In this document: positions 11,101-23,100 of the stretch, piece by piece
Layout of the letters: every line of letters begins with the position of its first letter
Position numbering within the stretch: the stretch's first letter is position 1
Assembly (NCBI RefSeq): GCF_052857255.1
Contig: NC_135500.1
Location: 108,699,701-108,763,700, forward strand
From: Amblyomma americanum
Taxonomy: Eukaryota; Arthropoda; Arachnida; Ixodida; Ixodidae
Direction: 5' to 3'
Length of the DNA stretch: 64,000 bases
The notes under the pieces: model-generated
Databases searched by the model: none
What the model was told of the DNA's origin: nothing
What the model saw: only the letters and a program-made list of their open reading frames with translations
Program-made: the position numbers and the translations under genes

Positions 11101-14100
11101 TTTCCCAATGCCCATCTACTCGCTTGTTTGGTAGGTCAGATCAGGCTAATAAAGGAGCCGACAGAAGGGCTAGCAGCGTTGCCTGGCAACAGACTTCTAT
11201 GCGTGCCTGGCAACAGACTCCACAAGGCGAGACACAATGGAACTTTCTTAATTTGTCCAGCTGCTTTATTCAAAGTGATGGTTTGGTCCTGTCAATGTCA
11301 AGTGTATAAAAAAAAAACCACTTCCCTTTATTTGAATTATGCATAACTTGACCAAACTTTCAGTCCCCTTCAAGTCTGAATTACCAAGAGTCGACTCTAT
11401 TCTGAACAGCAAAGGTGAGGTGCAGATACAATGGTGCATACCGTAAGCAAATTATTCAGATCTTTTCTTAACACCAGCACAGACAAGTTCCCTCACCCGT
11501 GTCTGGCAGCTCTCGAGCAGCTCCTGGACGTCGCGCAGGCGCTCCTCGCTCTGGTACTGCACCTTCTCCTCCATGTCCGCCATGCCCTGCTTGAGGTTCT
11601 CCATCTCGTTCTGGTGCAGCTCAATCAGGTCGTTCATCTGCTCCTCCAGGCGCTGCACCACCACCACACACACACCAGGGAGGTTCAGTGACCATCCATC
11701 AATGCCAATGCTACATAGGTTAACTCAACTGCCGCCGCTAAGGCATCATATCAATCTGCTTCAACCACGGTAAAATGATGTTGTACCTGTACACACGATC
11801 AGTTTAAACTGCAACTGTAGTCAATGGTTCAGGTTTCCAACTCTCACTGAACTGAACAGCAGTGTGCAACGTTCAAATGGCATGTTTACAGACCTTAGTT
11901 GACATTAATCTGTCCGATGCATTGCAAGACTTCGTTAAACATGTCTGCATTCTGTTACCTTGGAGGACTAAACGACGAGTTTATCAAATTATCATTCTAT
12001 GTAGAAATTTATCCCCTGGCTCCTTTTCAAGTCTTTTGAGTTTGTCTGCCAGCACTAAACTCATTTGCAGGCGGGAAAATCGGTCTTAAAAATTTTCCCG
12101 CCAGTCGACTAAAACCCGTAATGTCCATGTAGAGAACTGGTTGCCACCATTTCTGAGCAAATGGCGGTGCAGCATAGCCTCTGCAATCTGCATAAAAATT
12201 CAGTGTAAATGCATGTAGTTTACTTGTGATGCAGGTGCGCATTTCGTTTTTTTTTTTGGTTTCCTCTAGCTTTTAAAAGCTTCATTTTCGATGACATAAC
12301 AAATTTGTTCCGTATTGATACAGACCTGCTTGATTATATCCTTGGTGTGACTTTAACAAGGCATGGACATGGCATCACACCACTATTGATGGATGGAGTG
12401 GGATCCTTGGAAGGAGCACAGAAAACTAAAGGTCAGCTCAATGGCAGTTAGAAGCTAATTGCTGCCTTCTTGAACAACAGCTGACACTGACCACATTGCA
12501 AGGTTACCAAGTGACAAGAAGTTTTTTTGTTTTTTTTCCAAGAAATTGACAGCCCCAGGCTGCTACATATTATAATTAGGTAGTCAGGAACCCTTTGCTA
12601 TCACACCAGGGCACATGACTCGAATAAAACACCGTTAAAAATGCTCTGCCGTGTTGCAGCGGCCGAGAGCCAAAGCAAAGCCCACCTCTGCGACTGCGTG
12701 TCTGCCCGGTGCTTGTTCACTGTGCCAGCATGTAGCTGGAGCCAAGGCGGCCATCTGGCAGCACCGCAGCATGACAACAGAGAGCACAACAAAAGGCATG
12801 CATAAGGGCCTGCCTCAACCTTGGTATGCATACTGACTAGAACAGGGGTCCTCAAATTGGGCTCCTTGGGTGAACTTGCTGGGTTCCAAGCACCTAAACC
12901 TGTGCATGCTCAACCCCTCTTATTCCCTTACCCACTTTATTTTGGAACTGACCACACTGTGATTGCTAGTAGCAGGCCGTCTTACTTTACAACCATGCAT
13001 TGTTAAATGAATTTCGTCATTTTTTCAGGCACCGTCATCTCTATGCTCTTCATGCATGTCAGGCAGGAAGGAGTGGATGCCAAGACTCGTAGCATTCCTC
13101 ATCAACTTTTCAAAGCCATTGGGGTTCACCGAGGCTAAAAATATTGAAAACCCCTGAACTAGAACGTTTCTACATGTGGCAGCTTCACACACTTGCTTCT
13201 ATTCTACTGCTACCTACGAAATATGAACCCATGAACTAGAAAGCCAAGAATCTCTGATGCTATTGGCAGATTAGTTTGTCTCTTACACTAGTGTCCTCAA
13301 GGAATACTGATGCTGAGTGAGGTTAGGCAGTGTTCAGCACCATGCACCATCGTGAAAGATGGAGCTTCTAAAGATATATTCTGCAATTACCACAGACAGG
13401 ACCCACTAGGCATTGCTTTCGTACTTTCCATTCAACTGACTCGGAGGCATGGTGCTCACCCACTATGCATGCAATGCTGCCGACAATGCCTCTAGCCCTT
13501 GCATTGCGCAAGGTGGCACTGTGCAAATTGCGTGCTGTGGAACTCAGAAGCTTTTATCACAAAAAAAGGGGCAAGTTTCCCAATGCCGGACAGCACAATC
13601 CAAGATCGCCGAGTATGACAGAGTAAAGACAGCGAAGAGATCGGCTGCCTTCGGCTGGTGACCAAACTGCACGCATCAGCAATGCATGGCGAAAAGTGCA
13701 TGGTCCAGGTCTCTCGGAGCAATGTTAAGGGGGGACATGGTGTTCAACACCAACTATCTTATATTCTGATGGGCTTTTATAAAACTTTTTCAGCATATCA
13801 GTAATGCTTTCAAATTTAAATGCAAAAATTTTCAGCATTATATCTGGAGCAGTTTTCTTTACACACACTTTTTCTTTTCTACAGTACTGTGCGTTTTTAT
13901 CATGAAGACTCAAAAATTTCCCCGCCTTAACCTCTGGCTCACTTGCGGTGAAACTGCACACAGAGCTTGTGTATTGTGGTAACTTTTGTATCGTAGCAAG
14001 CTTGGCAATGGTACTTACTTAGTTGAGCCGTGCATGATGCGAAAACGTAATCGTCTATGTAGGGATCGGTGAACCAAGACTCGCAAACGACGTTTTCTCG

Positions 14101-17100
14101 CTGAAGGGTGGCAGTGGCGCCATCTGTTTTCGGCAGTGGAAAGCGTCACGACAAGGCCGCCGAGGCGAGCGTTGCAAACAATATTCTTTGAAAGGTAAAG
14201 CCTCGTTAAATTAGTTCTGATAATTTTTTACCACTCAATTAGCCGAAAATGTTGCAAGTGGTTGAGTTGAAATGCATAGGGTCATATATTAGTGTGGGCA
14301 GAGAAAAAGAAAGAAAAATAATGTTGCCCAGCCCGCACAACTTGAGTTGAAACAGACGAAACGGCCGGAACGGCATACATATTCAAAGGGCCAGCGTTTC
14401 TTGCAACGCTTGCCTCGGCAGCCTTGTCGTGACTCTTTCCACTGCCAAAAACAGATGGCGCCATTGCCGCCCTTCAGCGAAAAAACGTTGCTTGTGGGTT
14501 TTGGTTCGCCGATCTCTATGTAGACAATTGCGTTTTCACATCATGCACGGCTCAACTACGTAAGTACCGTTGTCAAACTTGCTACGATATAAAAGTTACC
14601 ATAATACGCAAGCTCTGTGTGCAGTTTATCGCAAATGAGCCAGCGGTTGAGGCGGGGAAATTTTTGAGTCTTCACCATAAAAACGCAAAATACTGTACAC
14701 CTTGTGAAATGCCGGAAAATTAGACAAAATGTGATAAAAGACTGGCTTAATGTTCATTGCATTTCTGAATGCATGCTCTATGTGATGACAATGTTGGATT
14801 TATGTTTTTCGTGACAAATTTTTATGTTTTCATTTTTCACAAAGCAGTTACCATAGCAAAACCAAAACTGCAAACACGGTGTCATGCCAAAATTCTACAA
14901 TCCATCAAAATGTAAAAAGCAAGAATGTCGTCCCACAGAGCAGAGTTCTGTGAGTGCCACAATACAAATGGGGTCAAAATAGACAAAACAGACCTGAAGA
15001 ATCTGCTGCACAGGGTGAGCATCTAGTCAGAAAACTGGAACGGAGAACGCCAATATTTCTAGTATTTCCTCGATATGTAGTGGCCCCGTAGTTCCCAAAA
15101 CAATTTGTTTAGAGTACTGCCCGGGGGATTCCAGGAATGGAACTTCGAGACAGCACAGAAAATTGGGGCATACGAGTGGACACAATGATTAAAAAAGAAA
15201 AATCTTTTTTTTCTCGCCATTTTTCACGATTTGAAAGCCGCATCCACCTTAAGCTTCACAGTGAAGCTTCAAATGCAGTGATAATGAGTGTACAGGCAGC
15301 AGATGATGCGGTGCAGCAGTCTGAAGATCATAAAATATTTGAAAAAACAGTGCATATGCCACTTGCACAGTGGTTTTACTCCTTATCATGTAGCATCGCA
15401 ACAGTACAGCGAAATCATGGAAGAGCAATGGCCATAGCATGTACTGTCTACAGACGATTGGGAGTTGGGTATTATCACTCCCCGCACCACCTGCTGCTGC
15501 TGGCTAACACAGTTTGCATGCGAGGACTATGACAAATAAGCCCCAAGATCTAACACCTCCGAGAATCTTGCACACCTCTGGCCAATCAGGAAAATGCGCA
15601 GAGCTTGTTTATCGTTTATCGTATAGTTAATCGTCTCAAAGGCAACCAAGTGCTGCTACACGAGCAGTTTCAATGGCCATTGAGTCAATAGTCTATCAAG
15701 TCAAAAGAGCAGTGCGGAACTCCATCGAGATTTCGAGGGTCTTCGAGCTCTGCCCGAGGTTGCTAGCATTGCTTCGAGCGGTGCCAAGCACACTTTCGTA
15801 CATGATACATTCACGGTACAAAAGCATGAACAAACATAATTCTCCTAAATTTAATGCAAGCAGTCTGTACAATAATTTTAAAGTTCTATCAGTCTGGTTT
15901 AAAGCGCATTAATTTCATACTCTCCATCGCAGAAGACAGAAACACCAGCGGTAATATCAGTGTTGCCAGAACGCTACAAAACCACGACAGCAAATCCTAA
16001 AAAAGGCAGTGTCTTTCAAGACAATGGAACTGGCCTTTAATAACAACTGATTACCTCCTGCGACTCTAAATAAGTATTTCAGCATTTAGTATAGATTCAT
16101 ACAATATTTTTATTATATGCGCAAAATCGAAAGTAGCAATTGTGGCACCACACTAACTTGGTGTGAGACACGAGAACCATTTCAATGGCCATTGAGATTT
16201 GCTGTGTAGTAGCGACACAACTCCTTCGAGTTCGATGGCGGTTGAGAATTTCGAAGGCTCTCGACTCGATGGCTATTGAAATTGGCCGTGTGACAGGGTA
16301 TAAAACCTCTTGCCATTTATGAGCCACTGTTCTTTTTCCTTGACAATAATTCTGTACAATAGTTCAAGCATGTTGCAAAGTTTCAGCTTACCCTAGCGCA
16401 CACTACTTCAGGTTAGATGAACTGCTGTCGGTCAAATGGAAGTGTGATGGTGTTTTCAGACACAGAAAAACAAAGATGATAATTCTAACTGAAGAATCTT
16501 GACCCGTGGCATCCAAAAGCGACTGTTTCACAGGAGTGGGAGTGAGCAGTGACACTGCGCGTGCTACATTTTGGAGGCTGGCTCTTTTGCAACAAACGAA
16601 CAAAACACGACAGCGCATGTGCCTATGAGACTGGGTCAAAGCGAACTGAATTTCCATAAAGTTCCGAGAAGCAAGACTCAACGAGTCAGCAGCAACTTCA
16701 TCCGAAATGCAAGAGACACACTCCAGGCAGGTGAAAACAGCACACAAAAATTAGGGAACAGTGGCACCTTTTGGCTACAACGTGATCAGGACATTATTCC
16801 CACCCCCATAAATTCCCTCGCAGTACCTGAACACAAAGTGCGGGCTGTGGAACACTACCGTAACTGCTCTACAGTAAACAACCTAAAGCACATCCTTCAA
16901 CAGCCAGGGCACATTTAGCCCCATGTATCTTGGCTTTGCTCACCACGCTATGAGCCATGCAGTCAGGTCATAAATGCCACTGCATTTCAACGTAAACTGA
17001 CTCAGTGACTTCAGCGGCTTTGTTTTTCCCAGAAATGCCCGCAACCTGGCACCTCACATTTAAATAGATGCTGATGACAAATCTATACTACTTTCGTTTT

Positions 17101-20100
17101 TAGTAAAATTCCACTGTGCTGCTTTTCGTGGCTCTGCTGGCATTCTCTCGGCAGCAAAAGACCAAATCAGTGCAGAGAAATTAGCAGCTGGAAATGAAAC
17201 ATTTTCCCTCACCACTAGACTCGAAACTCCCGGCATTCGTGAACTAGTCCATACTTTTACAGACATGATTATTAGCTCGAACTGAATGTCAGCATACATG
17301 ATGAAAAATGGTGCGAACAGAGCAGAAGGATGGACAGGACAACGCAGGCAAGTACTATAAACAGTAATATGAACGTTCACCAACTCACCCAACTTTCCCC
17401 TTTACTTAATGGTGGCGCAGTCTAGCACTGATGACGCATGTATAGTAAAAAGGACTGCCATCACTGCAGTTTGGTGATGAAAATGACTAAGTGGCGATGC
17501 TTGTATGCAACCTTTTGGCATTTTCTATCCAGAAACCTCCGTTTTAACCTAACATAGCCTCTTTATCACTAGAATGTTATAACAAATTGACATACGATAG
17601 CTTCAATTAAACCTCAAAGCCTTTTTAAAAGGTACTTTTACTGTTATTGCAATCCGTAAGACATTTCTGGAGAAGCACTTAAATGCCATTCTTGACTACA
17701 GGGGGATGCTCTGAGTGAGGTGCGGCTGAAGTCAGATGCCAACTGAACTGAAGTGGTGTACAGACACACTCATCCCACAAGAGCAAAAGCATCACAGAAG
17801 GTGACTGCTCTACACCAAGAGACACCTTCTGGGCGACACTTCACAATGAGAAGCACCCTGGGCAGTCAGCGGAGCAAAGAACAAAGAAAAAAAAGCACAC
17901 TCACCTCGTACCTGTAGCGCTCTTCTTGCAAGGCTTGGCTGAAATAGGAACACTCGTGGTGCAGCTGGTTCTGCAGGGCGACAGCATAGAGAGAGATGAA
18001 AAAAAAGAAAGTCAGGGGGCTTTCCAGCGCTCTGCTCAACAATTGCTACTTTTCTTTATTTTGGCATCCAGTACAAACACCGATAAATTTATTTCAACAT
18101 CATGTGTGATGTTAAGGGTGCACCCAAAAGGCCCATGATTGGCTCGACAAATGATTGGCTTGACAAAAGAGTGCACCCCCTACCTACTGGAAAACTGAAA
18201 AATGACAGCAGCAGAGTATGGGCAAGAAAAAAAAAGGAAACTTAGTGTACATAGACAGACATTTTAACATAGGTTTCTTGCAAGAACCAAGTTACAAACT
18301 TTGAAATAACACAAATGATACAAAGGATAAGACTACACAAACATGCATTTAAAGAAAATAAAAAAAATCTCCCCAGGAGGTATACATCAAATAAGTTCAC
18401 AGCCAGGTCTTGAAGGCTTCGCTGTGTAAATTAGGAAGGTTAGGGATTAGAAAGCAAAGCATTTGATGCCCACAGTACATCCAAAAAGATGGCACATACC
18501 GGATGATGCATACTGACGTTCTGAAAGACAACTGTACCGGTCACTACACTACATTTGCATTAAATGACGGCAAACACTTCTGACTGACTGAAACAAAGCT
18601 CGATTTTTTGGTTAGCCTCCAATACTTTCTCTGCATTTCAAAAACGGCTCAAATTTAGACCCCCTGTTTCGTAAATTCAAATCAGCTGCCTGCTCAAGCA
18701 ATGTTCAGCCTCCAAGAGCACAGCCTCTGTGGTAAGCCAACTGAACCTGAGTTACCTTCTATAATGGAATCTCTGCGATACGAATCTCACAAGGTTGCAA
18801 AAAAATTTGCATCATCCGAAATTTTGTATCACCCAAATGAACAAAATTCATATGCGGAAGCACAGAAAGCACTCATGCGGATCGGTTTATGGCTGACGGC
18901 ATTCAGGTATTCACGGCCATGCGGCCACAGCTTGCTACTTGTGGTGCGTACAGCGCGACTGGCAATCACGACGCCCGCGATGCGCAGGCTGCGCACCGTC
19001 GCTCACTGCTCGCGGTGCGTACTGCACGATTAGCAATTGCAACTTTGGCAATGTGCGGGCAGTACTTAGTGCTTGAGAGTGCAGTCGCGGCTTGCATGTT
19101 CTTATCATCCATAGTGACATGGGAGAGAGTTCGGAACATACGGAATTCCACACATGGTGCACAATGCACTCCGGCCGGGAATTTTACACATTCGTATCAC
19201 CGCGAAATTCGCATCAACTGTTTTCGTATTATCAAGGTTCTAATGCAACTTGTTTTTGCAAAGCAAAATCAGTCTCCTCTGACGTCTGAAAGTAAACCTC
19301 GTAGTCAGATGCAACTGACCAGGCGTGCACAACTACAATCTGGGCTTCTGTCTCAAATAGCACACAGTAATGCTGGTTATAAAAAAGCCTTCATATATGC
19401 AGACAGTTATTCCTAAATTAGACCATCTTCAAATAGAGGTGTCACTGGTACAGCTTTAGACAGAGAAGCTTGCCTTAATGTATGCTGTGCTCAGCACCTT
19501 CTTAAAATGCTCTCCTTTGCCCTGTGCAAACAAAACAAAGATGCGACTTAACATAGCTGGTGTCCACATTGCCGCTTACGTCCAGAGGCTACTTATCTAT
19601 TTATTTGCTTAGTTACCCAAAGTTTTACTTTTCATGCTTCAGTGCCAAATGCCTTCCCTAGCTAAGAACCCTACTACTCTGTTACTTCACACTGATAATA
19701 AAAAAGCATGTGAACCATGAAACTTCAGCTTGAATCAAAACAGAATCGGAAAACATCAACTGGCAGCAACAATGGGCTGAATGGTGACGAACACAAAGCT
19801 ACTGAATGACCATTATTTGACTCAAGTTTGAAACTAATATTCAAACCCCCCCTCCCCCCAAAAAAGTAAAAAAAAAAAAACTCATGCGATGGTTACCACT
19901 GCGTAGCAAAAGATTCAGTGACAGCTATTAATGTTTTATACTTGATGATGTATTGAAGTAAGAACATGAGAGCGACTTTGCACAGTTATAGAGCACTCTT
20001 TTTAGTTTTCCACACATACTTGGCATACTGGAGGCTAGTGGCTTTCTCAAACATGGATCGGCAGACTGAAGAGTCCACAGCTCTAGATGCGCAGCGCCAC

Positions 20101-23100
20101 TATCGCTGACCCTCTCCTCAAGCAGCGCTGCAGCAGCCGCCGCAGGTGAACTGTGCTATTTTCCTCCCCTCTCGCCATCCTCCCTTTCCCCCTTCCATGG
20201 TAACCCCTCTTTGGATGGTTTGGAGGCACCTTCCGGTTGCTCATTCCTCACACTTGCCACACACACTCCAGGTGGTTCCCATGGCAACCCACCCTCCAGT
20301 TGCACCTTCTAATGTTCTGGCCTTACCCTCCTCCCACAACGGTAACCACCCTACTGGTGGTTCCCATGCTATCTACCCTCTGGCTGCACATTTTTATGCT
20401 CTCGCCATATGCCCTCTTTCCATGGTAACCATCCTTCGGTTGGGGATTCCTGCACTCTCTCTGCACCCTCCTCCTTCCATAATAACAATCTTCCGGACGG
20501 TTCTCATAGTAACCACCCTAATGTTGCACCTTCCTATGCTCTCACCATACCCTGTGCCTTCTATGGTAACCATCAGATCCTCCTTCTAGGGTAAGTACTC
20601 TCGGGTGGTGGCAGCCCCTCCCCCACCGTTTACACATTTCTACACTTCCGCCATACCCTCTTCCTTCCTACATTCTCACCCTCCAGATGGCTCCCGTGGT
20701 AACCACCCACCAGTTATGCATTCCTTCACTCTCCTCACAACCTCTTCCTTCTAGGGTAAACACCCTTGCAGTGGTTCCCATGGCAATGCACCTGCCAGTT
20801 GCACCGACTACTGCTACTACTACTACTTCTACACTGACACGAAACCCAGGAATGGTCACTTAACAGCTATCACTGTAAAAGGCAAGACAAAACAAAAATA
20901 AAGTGCCCAGAGGTTGCAAAAAAGAAAAAAAGAGAAGGGCACATAATGCTCCTGCATAAAACAGAAGGCAAGAACACAGAAATAGAGAGGAGAAAGGGGC
21001 AAACACGAAAGAGGAATTAGCCCAGACAGATATATACCGCAGTTTCCAGCTTGCAAGAGGAGCCGAAAATGAACACCTGCAGCGGGAGACAGGGACAGTT
21101 GGACAGAGAGAGAGAGGGAATGGGAATAGAGGAGGAGAAGAAGAGAAGAAAAGGATGCTTTGGCAGAAGAAGCAGCAGAGCATATCACAACAAGCGCAGA
21201 TGCCTGAGCAAACGGTAAAAGCCCTTTAAAAATCGGCAGAGTGTTAAGAGAAACAGAGATAGTGCAAGATAAGGACTTCAAAATGGCACGCCGCCACCAC
21301 GCCTCTGTTACCATTTCCTTACGTCGTGTGAGCTGCACTGCACACAACAAGCACGGCATCTTTCCCTTTTGTCACTTAATTCATTCGTAAACCGAAAAAC
21401 TGACCTATTACACAGAGGACGTTTAGCAATGCACTATTCTTGCAAGTGAATGCTCAAACAAGGAGGAAAGCAAAGTGAAGGCAAAACACATGGCCCAAAA
21501 TAGAATGACACCTTTGCGGTCAACAGGAGTGCTTCCCACCTTTGCCTGATCAAGACAAATGCAGAACGTTCCTCTCACAGGTGGAACACTAAAGCTTTCT
21601 CCCTGAGAAATAAACACATCTGCAACGACACATACTGCACTGTTTTGTACCATCAGAAGGCCTGAGGCTGTCACTTAAACTGCCGGTGCTCCTTGGCAGC
21701 AAAAGCGTTAAAAATGGATGGTTGGGAACAGTCTCCTGCGTTACTGGTTCAACAACCAGAGACTGGCTTTGATAAGCTACTGCTACACAGATCCTAGCAC
21801 CGCAATGACTGTACTGCAAGAACACGAACTGTGCAAGAGTTGGTTTTAGCGACGAACAAAAACTGCAACCTTTTTCCACAAGATCTAAACCAGCAGCAGA
21901 AGAAAAGCAAAAGAAAGGTGGCTGTTGTGTCCTGCCACCCATCTACTTAGTCATGCTGTGAAAAGTTATTCCGTGATGACCCACCATGAAGGAGTGTGGC
22001 CTGTGGTTTCCTCTGCAGCATTTAACCTGCTGCTTACCACATCCGATCTGCATGAACTAATAAGCAGCCAGTCGGGTCTATAGTATAAAGGCTGGAGATA
22101 TCCAGAGGTTCCTTTACAGCCATGATTTAACTGTCCCGAGACACAAAGCCTCATTGTCACCAATCTTATACTTTTGTATAAAAAGCCTAGCGACACAAAC
22201 AAAATGCACAACTACAGCAGAATCATACGCAGCACTTCTCCGACTGATAATAGTAACCATGCTGCACATTCTTTAGTCACTGGAAAAGATTTCAGGGTAC
22301 TGAACTCTTTTTCTTCACGCCACTAGGCACGTAAGGTTGTCAGAACAGTGAGCAGCAACTTTTGCAGTGCATCTGATAAAAGTAATGTTCTTCCAAAGCC
22401 TCTATGCTGTCCTCTAGGACCTGTATAAATGAACAGGGATACTCCTTGAAAAAGCTGCACAAGTTATTTTTTTTCTCATACCGTATCAGTTAGCTCACGA
22501 TATAGCCGAAGTTCGCTGCTGCAACTACGCAAGGGTTTCAATTGTTACCTAGGATAACGGCGATGTGAAAGCAGATACACAAAGTATCACAAACATGAGC
22601 GCTGTGAATGTCAGGTAATAGCTAACATACTCCTTCCAAATCTGGTGATGCAATGACAAGAAATGTAGTTCTCTGAAAACATAGTGGTAGCAAGTGATGA
22701 GTCGCAGAGGTCATCTGAGCATCAGGAACTCCTCGAGTGTTCGGAAGGTGAGCCATTTATTTTATTTATTTATTCAAGGTACCTACAGCGCCTTGAGAGG
22801 CATTATTGTAGGGGGGGGTAAGTACATGGAACAGTGCTAGTGTCACCTTAAGTAAAAGTGTAGCAGCCATGTAAAATGTACCGCAGCTAAGTTTCTCACC
22901 ACCAGATGGCACTATAAGCCATGCATTAGAAGTACTGCAAAGCTACACCTGCTCTCATTGATTATGATCCTCATTTCCAGCCCAGCCGAGACCATAACGT
23001 CATTTGAACTGGACTAGCTGGGTTAAAAAGTGCCCCAGTCAGATAATGTAAGTACAGTGCCTGCTACACCTCACCATATCTGTATCTATGCAATAGCAGC

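Larger units (their letters stand above)
8438..11496 (-). other. TMCC intron containing LINE tail, Tc1 fragment and SINE
   Basis: A 3.06-kb intron. It holds a LINE 3' end (8771-8850), a Tc1-like transposase fragment (9292-9560) and a SINE (9878-10183). I see nothing recognisable in 10190-11490. Confidence 0.8.
11653..17904 (-). other. TMCC intron with foldback element and a small inverted-repeat element
   Basis: A 6.25-kb intron. It contains the 1.2-kb foldback element (about 13728-14935) and an inverted-repeat element (about 15650-16305). I see nothing recognisable in 11653-13720, 14940-15640 or 16310-17900. Confidence 0.8.

Noticed and set aside
20856..21359. 167-codon minus-strand ORF rich in Leu, Ser and Phe, apparently membrane-like
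   Set aside because: It lies across a polypurine stretch, and the hydrophobicity is a by-product of the pyrimidine-rich complement. No start context, splice signals or family motif.
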